Below, in pieces: positions 36,023 to 45,053 of a DNA stretch of 61,092 nucleotides. How positions within the stretch are numbered: position 1 is the first letter of the stretch; every line of letters begins with the position of its first letter. This DNA comes from Rossellomorea aquimaris (GTDB lineage Bacteria > Bacillota > Bacilli > Bacillales > Bacillaceae_B). The stretch covers positions 1 through 61,092 of the forward strand of contig NZ_JXZC01000013.1 in assembly GCF_000935355.1 (NCBI RefSeq), written 5' to 3'. The position numbers were made by a program, and so were the translations under genes. The notes under the pieces are model-generated. The model was not told the DNA's origin, searched no databases, and saw nothing but the letters and a program-made list of their open reading frames with translations.

Positions 36023-36932
36023 ATATTTTACGTACTTAATCGGAATCGGAATCGTTTGCTACTTCATATGGTTCATTGCAACTGGCTGGGACCATATGCA
36101 GTTTAAACGGCTTTTATCCCAACTGATTCTTCATCCCGTCCTGGTGATGTCTGGGTTGTTCATTTATGGTTCTTCATTTTATTTAAAAGGCATGGCCACG
36201 AAAAAACTATTGGGTGATAACATCAAGCTTGCCAGTGCCATGTATGGGCTTTGGTACAGCTTGGCACTTAATCATCTCCTGCCAATCAAAGGCGGCGATG
36301 TGATTCGTTCGTATATTCTATATGAAAGAGAAGGATTGTCTAAATCAGCTTCGGCACAATCTGTTATTATAGTAAGGTTGATGGATATTCTCTCACTTTG
36401 TCTATTGGTTTCTTTGGGGATATCGTTTGTAGCTTTGGAAAATCCATTATCACAAGAAATTATTTTAGTTGTCGGAGGAGTTACCCTGGCGATAGGAGTG
36501 ATCTCTTATTACAAACGTCAATTTCTCCATCATCAATGGAAAGTGATGCTCTCCCTCATAAAGGGGAGGGGATTTTTCTATGCGTTTTTCCTTGTTTTTA
36601 TTAGTTGGACATTGGAAGCGGCCCTTTTACTGTCTGTTTGTATCGCAACAAGCACAGGAATATCCACTTTTCAAGGGATATGGGTGAATAGTCTGACCAT
36701 ACTCGGGCAGGTTTTTCAAATTACTCCCGGCGGGCTTGCGAATTATGAAACGATCATGGCTTTTGGTCTCAGCCAATTCTCCATCCCGTTTGAAACAGGA
36801 ATTGCCATCGCGGTTTTGACACATGGAATAAAATTCGTATTCTCATATTCTGTCGGTCTATATGCCTTATTGAAGTATCCCATTTCACCAACTCTCATAA
36901 AAAAATTAAGAAAAAGAAAAGGAGGGGCATGA
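36006..36932 (+). CDS. Flippase-like (UPF0104/LPG-synthase TM) membrane protein
   Basis: 308 aa, about seven hydrophobic segments. NHLLPIKGGDVIRSYILYEREG (split across the second loop) and the late TPGGLANYETIMAFGLSQF match the PF03706 family, which covers the membrane part of lysyl-phosphatidylglycerol synthases and AglD/YbhN-type proteins. The aminoacyl-transfer domain is absent. It probably moves or handles a lipid-linked intermediate for the neighbouring glycosyltransferase (inference). The start overlaps the epimerase gene; one base separates its stop from the next start. Confidence 0.83.
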   Translation: MKSIYKYFTYLIGIGIVCYFIWFIATGWDHMQFKRLLSQLILHPVLVMSGLFIYGSSFYLKGMATKKLLGDNIKLASAMYGLWYSLALNHLLPIKGGDVIRSYILYEREGLSKSASAQSVIIVRLMDILSLCLLVSLGISFVALENPLSQEIILVVGGVTLAIGVISYYKRQFLHHQWKVMLSLIKGRGFFYAFFLVFISWTLEAALLLSVCIATSTGISTFQGIWVNSLTILGQVFQITPGGLANYETIMAFGLSQFSIPFETGIAIAVLTHGIKFVFSYSVGLYALLKYPISPTLIKKLRKRKGGA

Positions 36933-36933
36933 A

Positions 36934-38397
36934 GTGAAAAGCGCCTCTAAGTTTGAAAAGGTAGCAGCACGCTGCTGGAATTTATTAAATGAAGGTAAGC
37001 CCTTCACACCCATTTTTACGGTAGGGACGATGCTTCTCTTTCATCTTGGTGATGTTGCATCGTTATCATTCTGGTTGAATTTCACGATTAGTTTAGCGAT
37101 CACCCTGCCACTTTTTATATTGTTTTTTGTTTATGATTTTCCATTATTTCTGAGAAACTACCTATGGATACCGATTGTTGCTTACCTGGTCATTGGATGG
37201 GATTGGAATCTTGGGTTATCCCTGTTAGGGGTCGGTCTTTACTTTTTCTTCACGATTTTGTTCTGGGGAACATTATATTACCATTTACGTATCGGAACGT
37301 CGTGGCTCAACTTCACGAGGTTCTGGAAGCTCGTACTGAAGAACAGTGACTCTACAAGCGGGAATGCTCAGGAGCAGCTTCCTAAAGTTCTTTTATTACT
37401 TGCTTATTGGCAATACACGTATTCGCTCCTGGCTACAGGCCAGCAGCTGCCAATCGTCCAGTTCTTGAGCTTTTTTGGAGGTCTCTTGGTTTTCACATTC
37501 ATTCTTCACCGTTATTTATTCGATTGGAAGCCAAAGGTGTATGAAGAGTATGCAAAGGAAGCGGAAGACTGGAAAGAGGATCGGGCAGATCGTGTAGTGG
37601 TCATTGTGGTGGACGGTATGAGGAAGGAACGTTTCCAAGAAGCGGAAACCCCGTTTTTGGATTCTCTTAAGGCAGAGGGAACAGAATTCTCTAACATGGA
37701 AACGGTATATCCTGCCCGTACGGTTGTGTGTTTTTCATCCATGTTCACCGGTACGTATCCGTTTGAACACGGAATCACCTCCAATATGGTTTGGAAGCTG
37801 GGGATTAAAGTCGAAAGCATTTTTGACTCTTTACGAAAAGTAGGAAAGAAGGGAAGGCTTCTAGGTGTTGCCCATCTGGTCGATTCCATGGGGTCTGACG
37901 TTGATACGTTCACAGCCGTCATGCATAACGATAAAGCGGATCCGACGATTATGAGAAAAGCGAAACATATTATGAAAGAACAGGATCCCGATTTGTTCAT
38001 CGTTCAAATGATCGCGACGGATCAAACGGGGCACAGCCGCGGGGTCTTATACGATGAATATTTACAAAAGATAAAAGAAGCAGACAGCTTGATTGAAGAT
38101 TTTGTCCAATGGATGAAAGAGGAAGGCAAGATGGAAAATACAACTTTATTTATCTGTGCCGATCATGGGCAGGCTGATGGAATCGGGGGACATGGGCATC
38201 TTGATGAAGGAGAACGATTCGTTCCATTTATCATGCATGGACCTAATATCCATAAGGGACGCAAGATAGAGACAAAGCATAGTCTTGTTTCCATGGCCAG
38301 TACCATCGCTCATATCCTGGGAGCACCATTCCCAAGCCATGCACGTGGACCTGTTTTAGAAGAAGCATTCAGAAGAAAGGAAGAGCATCGTGAATAA
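36934..38397 (+). CDS. Membrane-anchored alkaline phosphatase-superfamily phosphodiesterase
   Basis: 487 aa. About five N-terminal hydrophobic segments (to about 195) are followed by a phosphodiesterase/nucleotide-pyrophosphatase-like domain. The first metal ligand lies in VVIVVDGMRKE, the Thr nucleophile in YPARTVVCFSSMFTG, and further ligands in TDQTGHSRG, CADHGQADG and GGHGH. It likely hydrolyses or transfers a phospho-linked head group on an envelope glycan or lipid; the substrate is unknown. GTG 36934 follows GGAGGGG. The stop overlaps the GT2 start by 8 bp. Confidence 0.8.
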   Translation: MKSASKFEKVAARCWNLLNEGKPFTPIFTVGTMLLFHLGDVASLSFWLNFTISLAITLPLFILFFVYDFPLFLRNYLWIPIVAYLVIGWDWNLGLSLLGVGLYFFFTILFWGTLYYHLRIGTSWLNFTRFWKLVLKNSDSTSGNAQEQLPKVLLLLAYWQYTYSLLATGQQLPIVQFLSFFGGLLVFTFILHRYLFDWKPKVYEEYAKEAEDWKEDRADRVVVIVVDGMRKERFQEAETPFLDSLKAEGTEFSNMETVYPARTVVCFSSMFTGTYPFEHGITSNMVWKLGIKVESIFDSLRKVGKKGRLLGVAHLVDSMGSDVDTFTAVMHNDKADPTIMRKAKHIMKEQDPDLFIVQMIATDQTGHSRGVLYDEYLQKIKEADSLIEDFVQWMKEEGKMENTTLFICADHGQADGIGGHGHLDEGERFVPFIMHGPNIHKGRKIETKHSLVSMASTIAHILGAPFPSHARGPVLEEAFRRKEEHRE

Positions 38398-39148
38398 ACA
38401 GAAGGTTGTTGTTTTTTTGCCTGCTTATAACGAAGAGGAAACCATCGGGGATGTCATACGTGACATTCCCAGAGGGTTCCATCCTCACGTTAAAGTGGAA
38501 GTATTGGTTGTAAATGATGGATCGACCGATGACACCGTTAAAGTAGCGAAAGAAGCAGGAGCAGACTATATCGTACATATGGAGCGCAATTCAGGATTAG
38601 GGGCAGCTGTAAGAAGGGGGTTAAAGGAATCGTTACGGAAGGGAGCTGACATTGGCGTCATGATTGATGCGGATGGAGAGTATCCCGCTTCTCAAATTCC
38701 CGAGCTATTAGAGCCTATTTTCAAGAATCAAGCAGACTATACGATGGGATCCCGCTTTAAAGGAACCATCGAAGGGATGAGAATTCATCGCCGTCTCGGC
38801 AATTATTGTTTTACATTCCTACAATGCGTGTTACTTAGAACGTGGATCCATGATGGTCAATCAGGGATGAGGGCATTCTCGAAACAAGTAATGGAGCATG
38901 CAGAAATCATTCATGACTATAACTATGCTCAAGTGGTGACTCTAAATATCATGCGTAAAGGCTTCAGAATGACGGAAGTCCCGATTGAATATAGAGTCCG
39001 TACGAAGGGTCAATCCTTCATCAAGTTCAAAGCCTATATGTTTAATGTGTTACCGGCGATTATGAAAGAAATGAAACGGCCTGTAGAAAAGGTAGATATT
39101 CAACATAATGTTCACAAAATTTCTGAAACATCACTTGAAAGCCTTTAA
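38390..39148 (+). CDS. GT2 glycosyltransferase, polyprenyl-phosphate sugar transferase type
   Basis: 252 aa, no membrane segments. The GT-A fold is shown by VVVFLPAYNEEETIGDVI, VVNDGSTDDT, the D-x-D as MIDADGEYP, GSRFKG and GQSGMRAFSK, typical of dolichol/undecaprenyl-phosphate mannose or glucose synthases. It would make a lipid-phosphate sugar used by a GT-C transferase, and one lies nearby at 41081. GTG 38390 follows GGAAGAG and overlaps the preceding stop, so the four genes form one coupled operon. Confidence 0.87.
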   Translation: MNKQKVVVFLPAYNEEETIGDVIRDIPRGFHPHVKVEVLVVNDGSTDDTVKVAKEAGADYIVHMERNSGLGAAVRRGLKESLRKGADIGVMIDADGEYPASQIPELLEPIFKNQADYTMGSRFKGTIEGMRIHRRLGNYCFTFLQCVLLRTWIHDGQSGMRAFSKQVMEHAEIIHDYNYAQVVTLNIMRKGFRMTEVPIEYRVRTKGQSFIKFKAYMFNVLPAIMKEMKRPVEKVDIQHNVHKISETSLESL

Positions 39149-39155
39149 AATCGTA

Positions 39156-39185
39156 TTGACAAGTATAATGATAATCATTATCATT
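39156..39185 (+). promoter_or_regulatory. Fur-controlled promoter of the FTR1 unit
   Basis: TTGACA (39156-39161), 17-bp spacer, TATCAT (39179-39184). TGATAATCATTATCA (39169-39183) is an exact match to the Bacillus Fur 7-1-7 consensus and overlaps the -10. Confidence 0.95.
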
Positions 39186-39207
39186 GAAAATGTAGGAGGA
39201 TTTCCAT

Positions 39208-39957
39208 ATGAAAAAAAGCCTTTTTTTTAGCCTTACATTGATATTTATTCTCAATTACATATTTATCCCTTCACAGGCATCTGCTTATTCTTATGGGGAT
39301 CCAGGAGAAGAGAAAATCGCAGAAGCGTATAAAGAGCTGGAAAACAGCTTAGCGAATGATGACTGGGATAACGCAAAGAAAATATATGATTCGTATGAAA
39401 AGGATTTTGAACTGTATTTTTCAAAGGTGCAGCCCGACATAAACAAGGCCTTCGAGGAAAAAGACAAGGATCTTTTATTAGAAAGCTGGAGAGCAGCATT
39501 GATGCTGAATATCGAAAGAAGATTGCATTTTGCCCAAGAGCAGTTTGATGACTATGGGCAGGCAAAGCTTCTCCTTGCAAAGGCAAGAGGGACCTTTAAC
39601 GTTCTAGAGCCACATATGGTGGAAGAAAAGAGTCAGGAAGATGCGGATAAAATTTATGCTTCATTCGATTCTGCATTAAATTCTTTGGGCAATCCGGGAT
39701 TGTTCGGGATCGGAAGCAAGGATAATGATCCCGAGGCTTTCGATAAAGAAGTAGATTCAATCATCAAGAGCTTGAGACCGTTATTTCCGATTCCTTCTGA
39801 AAAAGCGGATGAAAGTCATTTGAATGAGGAGAATCTTGGGTTTTTAGATGGGATAGGTGAAGGAGGAAGTTCAAGCTTCTGGCTTTACTTCTCACTTGCA
39901 CTTATTTTGATTCTCATTGTTCTGATTACCATCAATAAACGTAAAAATAAACAGTAG
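39208..39957 (+). CDS. Exported iron-permease accessory protein (FTR1 N-domain-like)
   Basis: 249 aa. N-terminal signal peptide (to about 26, ending SQASA), a helical extracytoplasmic domain and a C-terminal membrane anchor (FWLYFSLALILILIVLITI) followed by basic residues. The block LMLNIERRLHFAQEQFDDYG resembles the helical N-terminal domain fused to many bacterial FTR1 permeases (recollection). Here it would be a separate subunit supplying iron to the permease gene 27 bp downstream. GTAGGAGG precedes ATG. Fur-controlled. Confidence 0.75.
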   Translation: MKKSLFFSLTLIFILNYIFIPSQASAYSYGDPGEEKIAEAYKELENSLANDDWDNAKKIYDSYEKDFELYFSKVQPDINKAFEEKDKDLLLESWRAALMLNIERRLHFAQEQFDDYGQAKLLLAKARGTFNVLEPHMVEEKSQEDADKIYASFDSALNSLGNPGLFGIGSKDNDPEAFDKEVDSIIKSLRPLFPIPSEKADESHLNEENLGFLDGIGEGGSSSFWLYFSLALILILIVLITINKRKNKQ

Positions 39958-39984
39958 CACTGAGGTAACAAAGGGGGAAACAAA

Positions 39985-40968
39985 GTGGATTTCCAAGCAT
40001 TTTTGATCACACTGAGAGAGTCATTGGAAGCTATTCTGATTGTAGGGCTGATTCTTTCTTATCTTACAAGGCTGAAAGCAGACAAATATAAGAAATGGGT
40101 ATACGTGGGAGTATTGCTTGCTCTTGTATCCAGCTTTTTAGTCGCTTTACTGTTCCAAGTCGTCCTGACAGGCTTTGCAAGCTTTGGAGCGGAAGTATAT
40201 TTGAAGGTCGGAATCATGTTTGCCTCTGTACTCCTCTTAACTCATATGGTTGGCTGGATGAGGAAACAGTCTAAAGGGATCAACACGGAGATGGAGAAGA
40301 AAATCAATGCGGCCCTGACGGCAGGAAGTGTATCCGCCATGATTATCCACTCTTATCTCATCGTTCTTCGTGAAGGTGTCGAAACCGTGTTTTTCTTCGC
40401 TGCCATCAGTGGAGGGGACGTAACGAAGGTATTCACAAGCTACGGAGCGCTTAGTGGATTGTTACTTGCCATGGTTCTTGGATATGCGTTCTTCTCAGGT
40501 GCCATGAAATTCAAATTGAAAACGTTCTTTAATGTGACAGGTTTGCTGATCATGTTCATCGCAGCGGGCTTACTTGTTCAAGGTGTAGGAATCCTTCAGG
40601 ATCTTGGGATCATGGGCTCTTTATATACAACGGCAGAAGGAAAACCTGCGGAAGTATATAATCTTGTGGAGATCATGCCAGAACACTTTCAAGATGAGCT
40701 TCACTATGAGAGAGACACAGGTAATGATGTTCTGATCAGCGGTCAAGTCGGTCTGTTCATGGCGGCGATGTTCGGCTACAGCCACAACCCGACGATTGAA
40801 CAGGTTCTTGCCTACTGGTTCTACTTCGGATTCGTATTCTTATGGATATACTTGATCCGAACGGATAAACTCATTAACCCTTTTAAACGAAAGTCCGTAC
40901 CTGCCGGGATGGAACAACAGAAAAAGTCGATCAAGAAATCAGAAGATGTGAATTCAATAAATGCTTAA
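39985..40968 (+). CDS. FTR1-family high-affinity iron permease (EfeU-like)
   Basis: 327 aa, seven predicted membrane segments. Two R-E-x-x-E iron-transport motifs are present, RESLEAIL in helix 1 and REGVETVFF in helix 4, the hallmark of FTR1/EfeU. It moves ferric iron across the membrane, usually with an oxidase or peroxidase partner. No EfeB-type peroxidase is seen in the window. The C-terminus is basic and cytosolic. GTG 39985 follows AAGGGGG. It ends at the long terminator 40978-41057. Confidence 0.92.
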   Translation: MDFQAFLITLRESLEAILIVGLILSYLTRLKADKYKKWVYVGVLLALVSSFLVALLFQVVLTGFASFGAEVYLKVGIMFASVLLLTHMVGWMRKQSKGINTEMEKKINAALTAGSVSAMIIHSYLIVLREGVETVFFFAAISGGDVTKVFTSYGALSGLLLAMVLGYAFFSGAMKFKLKTFFNVTGLLIMFIAAGLLVQGVGILQDLGIMGSLYTTAEGKPAEVYNLVEIMPEHFQDELHYERDTGNDVLISGQVGLFMAAMFGYSHNPTIEQVLAYWFYFGFVFLWIYLIRTDKLINPFKRKSVPAGMEQQKKSIKKSEDVNSINA

Positions 40969-40977
40969 ATCCCCCTG

Positions 40978-41057
40978 AACCAACTCATGATTGGAAACCA
41001 TTCTTAGAAAGCCTTACAATAGGCTAAGAAGGTTTTCAAACAGAGTTGGTTTTTATT
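40978..41057 (+). terminator. Extended two-stage hairpin terminator after the FTR1 gene
   Basis: AACCAACTC (40978-40986) pairs with GAGTTGGTT (41043-41051). Inside, TTGGAAACCATTCTTAG pairs with CTAAGAAGGTTTTCAA around GCCTTACAATAGGC. A T-rich run follows. Confidence 0.9.
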
Positions 41058-41080
41058 TGGAGAGAAACAGGAGAAAAACA

Positions 41081-42559
41081 ATGATCGATAAACATTTGAA
41101 CAAATGGATGATAAGTATTCTGGCTGTATTCAGCCTGTACTTCATATATAGACTTATATTGCTTCCGCCCTATGCTTCCAGCTGGGACGAAGTCGATTAT
41201 GCTCTGGGAGTCCTCGAATTTGATTTATTGAAGATGCAGCCTCATTTTCCGGGGTACCCTTTTTTCATTTTCGGGGGAATGATGGTTCACACCTTTATCG
41301 ATGACGCGGTTCTATCCCTTCAGCTTTTTAATACGATTTTGCTGGTCAGTTCGATTCTTCCTGTTTATTGGCTGTTTGGACATTACCTTGCGGGCAAGAA
41401 AGCGATCATTGCGACGCTTTTCCTATTTTCCCTTTCTTACCCAAGTGCGATGACCGTTCAAGCCATGAGTGAAGGTGCGGCTATCCCGGTATTATGGTGG
41501 TATCTATGGAGTCTGCACCGGGCTGTCATACTGAAAACGAAGGATGCGGCTGTTCTTCCCATTCTACTATTTTCCATTTTGATGGGTATACGATTATCCT
41601 ACATCGGTTTTGGTGCGGGGATCCTATACTATTGGTTTGTGTTTTGGAAGGAGAGTGGAAATGGTTCAGAAAAAGTGAAAGCCATCGCGTTTCATCTCAC
41701 TCTCCTCCTACTTTCTCAAGGAGTATGGCTTTCGGCTTTGGCGGCCAATGCAGGAAGTCTAAAGACCCTGCTGCAGATTGCCTTTGGGTTTACAGACGGA
41801 CACTTTACTGAATGGGGAGGAACAGTAGAACCCGATACAGGATTTTTTGAAAGATTAGGGAACTATATATTTATCAATATAGGTTGGAACGGATTATTTA
41901 CTCAATCACTTTCTATCATGGTCATCACGCTGCTTCTCTTTTTAGTAACTGTCAAAAATGGAGGAAGGTGGACGAAACCTGGTACAGGCGTTACTTTGCT
42001 TCTGATTGCATTCAGCTCCTATTTTTTCTGGGGCCTATTTGCTCAAAACATCGATAAGCCGAGACATATTCTGCCTTTGTCCTTATTACTCGGTTTTTTC
42101 TTATTAACGGGATGGATGAAAAAACTTAGTATCTTGAAGATGATTGTGCTGAGCCTGTGGTTCATTTTGCATATAGGAACAAGTGTGAGTTTGTTGTCAG
42201 GCTACCACTCTTCTCCTCCTGCCGTATATCAGACTGCGGCATTTTTCGAGGAGAAGAATGATGAAAGCCCCATTATGGTGTACACATGGGAAGAAACAAG
42301 AGTATACTCGTATCTTGATGCACCGTACTCACATAACCGTGTGTTAACGTATGCTCAATTTCTTCAAGACATCGAGCATACACAAAAAGAGATCTATCTG
42401 ACCGATGCAGTGGTTAATGGATTTAAACAACAGGGTATTGAAGACCTTAATGGAAAAATAGAAAAAGTCCAATCATTTCATTCACAGGAGTTATTCGATC
42501 CTGTTTATTCAACCATCACGGTCTATAAATGGGTGGACAAGAAGGGAGAGAGACAATGA
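41081..42559 (+). CDS. Polytopic GT-C-type membrane glycosyltransferase (putative)
   Basis: 492 aa, about ten to twelve hydrophobic segments. The first extracytoplasmic loop has [12 protein letters not shown], an acidic motif where GT39/ArnT-type GT-C enzymes carry their catalytic Asp/Glu; a soluble domain follows near 385-492. Such enzymes use a lipid-phosphate sugar, consistent with the GT2 gene upstream. Substrate unknown. ATG 41081 follows ACAGGAG; the frame open from 40991 runs back through the terminator. Its TGA overlaps the uvrC ATG (ATGA), tying it to a DNA repair gene. Confidence 0.72.
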   Translation: MIDKHLNKWMISILAVFSLYFIYRLILLPPYASSWDEVDYALGVLEFDLLKMQPHFPGYPFFIFGGMMVHTFIDDAVLSLQLFNTILLVSSILPVYWLFGHYLAGKKAIIATLFLFSLSYPSAMTVQAMSEGAAIPVLWWYLWSLHRAVILKTKDAAVLPILLFSILMGIRLSYIGFGAGILYYWFVFWKESGNGSEKVKAIAFHLTLLLLSQGVWLSALAANAGSLKTLLQIAFGFTDGHFTEWGGTVEPDTGFFERLGNYIFINIGWNGLFTQSLSIMVITLLLFLVTVKNGGRWTKPGTGVTLLLIAFSSYFFWGLFAQNIDKPRHILPLSLLLGFFLLTGWMKKLSILKMIVLSLWFILHIGTSVSLLSGYHSSPPAVYQTAAFFEEKNDESPIMVYTWEETRVYSYLDAPYSHNRVLTYAQFLQDIEHTQKEIYLTDAVVNGFKQQGIEDLNGKIEKVQSFHSQELFDPVYSTITVYKWVDKKGERQ

Positions 42560-44325
42560 ACCCTACCATAACCAATAAATTAGCTTTATTACCAGATCAG
42601 CCCGGATGTTATTTGATGAAGGACAGGCAAGGCACGATTATTTACGTGGGAAAAGCAAAAGTATTGAAAAATCGTGTGCGCTCCTATTTTACGGGTTCTC
42701 ATGATGCAAAGACTCAACGATTGGTAGGAGAAATAGAGGACTTTGAATATATCATGACCTCATCTGATCTGGAAGCCCTTGTACTCGAAATGAATCTAAT
42801 CAAGAAATATGATCCTAAGTACAATGTCATGTTAAAGGATGATAAAAGCTATCCCTTTATTAAGTTAACGAATGAAAGGCACCCAAGGCTCATCACTACC
42901 CGTAAAGTTCAAAGGGGGAAAGGGCGGTACTTTGGTCCGTATCCAAACGTAGGGGCCGCTAATGAAACCAAAAAGCTGCTGGATCGTCTGTATCCGTTAC
43001 GGAAATGTTCCACCCTTCCCGATCGGGCGTGTTTGTACTATCACATGGGCCAATGTCTTGCTCCTTGTATTAAAGAAGTAAGCAAAGATACGTACCGTGA
43101 AATGACTGACGAAATTTCCCGCTTCTTAAATGGAGGTTACAAGGACATTGAGAATCAACTTACGGTGAAAATGAATGAAGCATCTGAAAATCTGGAATTT
43201 GAAAGAGCGAAGGAATTCCGCGATCAGATTCTTCATATTGAAGCGACGATGGAAAAACAGAAAATGACCATGACCGATTTCACCGATCGAGATGTTTTTG
43301 GCTATTCCGTCGATAAAGGCTGGATGTGTGTTCAAGTATTCTTCGTACGACAAGGTAAGCTCATTGAACGGGATGTGTCACTGTTCCCTCTATACAATGA
43401 ACCCGAGGATGAATTCCTTACGTTCTTAGGACAGTTTTATTCTAAATCAAATCACTTTAAGCCAAAGGAAATATTTTTGCCGGAAGTGATCGATGAGGAA
43501 CTGGCTGCTAAGCTGTTAGACGTGAAAATCACCCAGCCAAAGCGGGGGAAGAAGAGGGAGCTTGTGAAACTTGCCGAGAAAAATGCGAAGCAGGCCCTGG
43601 AAGAAAAGTTCGCCCTGATCGAAAGAGATGAGGAAAGAACGATTAAGGCAATTGAGCGCCTTGGGGAACATATGGGCATTTATACTCCCTTCCGGATCGA
43701 AGCATTTGATAACTCGAATATCCAAGGTTCCGATCCCGTGTCTGCCATGATTGTGTTTCTTGACGGGAAACCCGCGAAGAAAGAATATCGAAAGTACAAA
43801 ATCAAAACCGTGAAGGGTCCTGATGATTATGATTCCATGCGTGAGGTTGTTCGCAGACGGTATACGAGAGTCTTGAAGGATGGTCTCCCCTTACCGGATC
43901 TCATCATCATCGATGGTGGGAAAGGGCAGATTGAAGCGGCGAGGGATGTCATCGAGAATGAATTGGGGTTGGATATCCCACTGGGCGGCCTTGCAAAAGA
44001 CGATAAGCACCAGACATCGGAACTGCTGTATGGAAATCCTTTGGAAATCATTCCTCTTGAAAAGAGAAGCCAGGAATTTTACTTGCTTCAGCGGATCCAG
44101 GATGAAGTCCACCGATTCGCCATCACCTTCCACCGACAACTCAGAGGGAAAAGCGCATTTCAATCAACTCTTGATGAAATTGATGGCATCGGACCAAAGC
44201 GGAAGAAGCAACTTCTAAAGCACTTTGGTTCTATGAAGAAAATGAAAGAAGCCAGTGTGGAAGAATTTGTCGAAATAGGAATTCCTGAAGCTGTTGCTAA
44301 GGAATTGGTGCAGAAATTAAAATAG
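42556..44325 (+). CDS. uvrC: Excinuclease ABC subunit C
   Basis: 589 aa (B. subtilis about 598). Makes both incisions in nucleotide excision repair with UvrB. N-terminal GIY-YIG nuclease ([19 protein letters not shown]), a Cys-containing central region ([13 protein letters not shown]), UVR motif near 200-235, C-terminal RNase H-like endonuclease ([20 protein letters not shown]) and tandem helix-hairpin-helix ([19 protein letters not shown]). ATG 42556 overlaps the upstream TGA and follows GGGAGAGAG. In B. subtilis uvrC sits next to trxA and lysC. Confidence 0.97.
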   Translation: MNPTITNKLALLPDQPGCYLMKDRQGTIIYVGKAKVLKNRVRSYFTGSHDAKTQRLVGEIEDFEYIMTSSDLEALVLEMNLIKKYDPKYNVMLKDDKSYPFIKLTNERHPRLITTRKVQRGKGRYFGPYPNVGAANETKKLLDRLYPLRKCSTLPDRACLYYHMGQCLAPCIKEVSKDTYREMTDEISRFLNGGYKDIENQLTVKMNEASENLEFERAKEFRDQILHIEATMEKQKMTMTDFTDRDVFGYSVDKGWMCVQVFFVRQGKLIERDVSLFPLYNEPEDEFLTFLGQFYSKSNHFKPKEIFLPEVIDEELAAKLLDVKITQPKRGKKRELVKLAEKNAKQALEEKFALIERDEERTIKAIERLGEHMGIYTPFRIEAFDNSNIQGSDPVSAMIVFLDGKPAKKEYRKYKIKTVKGPDDYDSMREVVRRRYTRVLKDGLPLPDLIIIDGGKGQIEAARDVIENELGLDIPLGGLAKDDKHQTSELLYGNPLEIIPLEKRSQEFYLLQRIQDEVHRFAITFHRQLRGKSAFQSTLDEIDGIGPKRKKQLLKHFGSMKKMKEASVEEFVEIGIPEAVAKELVQKLK

Positions 44326-44420
44326 GGAATGTTAGGAATCAATAAAATGCTATTGATTAAGTCATTATCAGGTATGTGATGTTTGTGTTTGGTGTAGAAG
44401 TAATTCCTTGAATTAGCAGA

Positions 44421-44549
44421 GTTGATTGGAGCGGAAGGTGCTCGACTCCTGCGGGAAACGCGTGGAAGTTGAGACCCCACAGGGCTTTAGCCCGAGGAGG
44501 CTCAACCCACGCCCCGCGGAAAGCGAGCACCTGCAGCGGAAATCAACCA
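44421..44549. repeat. Dispersed palindromic element, full copy 3
   Basis: Outer arms GGTGCTCG (44437-44444) and CGAGCACC (44524-44531), inner arms GTTGAG (44469-44474)/CTCAAC and flanks GTTGATT/AATCAAC pair. Arm sequences differ from copy 2 but stay complementary. It lies between uvrC and the lysC riboswitch. Confidence 0.85.
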
Positions 44550-44609
44550 CCGCATGCTCATACAAGGCTGCTCACCAATGAATAATAAAAAAATTGTTTC
44601 AATTAGACA

Positions 44610-44638
44610 TTGAATCAATTTTTCCCCTATGCTATAAT
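44610..44638 (+). promoter_or_regulatory. lysC promoter
   Basis: TTGAAT (44610-44615), 17-bp spacer, TATAAT (44633-44638). Confidence 0.88.
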
Positions 44639-44671
44639 TAACGAAAATTTATAACATTATCACTTTTTAAA

Positions 44672-44925
44672 GTGGTGATAGAGGTGCGAGCTTCAAGAGT
44701 ACAGGCAAAGAGGAGTATGAGCTCTGTCGAGATGCCTGGAAAGGGGAGATTCGCCGAAGTGGTTTCAGACTCATGCTGATTCCGCTGGTTCTACGTTTAA
44801 GAAATGTAGGATTGTCAAGATGATTCAATCTTGGAGAGCTATCTCACAATGCCGATGAACCTATTTTGTCTGTTCTGCTGTATGTTCATAAAGCAATGAG
44901 ATACTATTCTCATTGCTTTTTTTAT
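44672..44925 (+). promoter_or_regulatory. Lysine riboswitch (L box) with terminator
   Basis: GTGATAGAGGTGCGAGCTTC with AAGAGTA opens the aptamer; GCCGAAGT and GGAGAGCTATCTCAC (44833-44847) close it, P1 pairing GATAG with CTATC. The intrinsic terminator AAGCAATGAGA (44891-44901)/TCTCATTGCTT (44908-44918) with seven T follows. Lysine binding would favour termination upstream of lysC (established for this class). Between them and the start are about 130 bp without other visible features. Confidence 0.95.
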
Positions 44926-45053
44926 TATCCAGCACAGGAGCTTTTCCTTGGAAAAGAGCCTGTTCCATGAACGTTTAGGATGATTGTGATTGTACTCTTC
45001 ACCATCAAAAAATGAGTCGTAAAATTGCACTCAATTAGAAAGAGGGAGAAGCT

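Noticed and set aside
33318..42555. Prophage or classical genomic island
   Set aside because: No integrase, phage gene, transposase or attachment-site repeat was found at the edges or inside.
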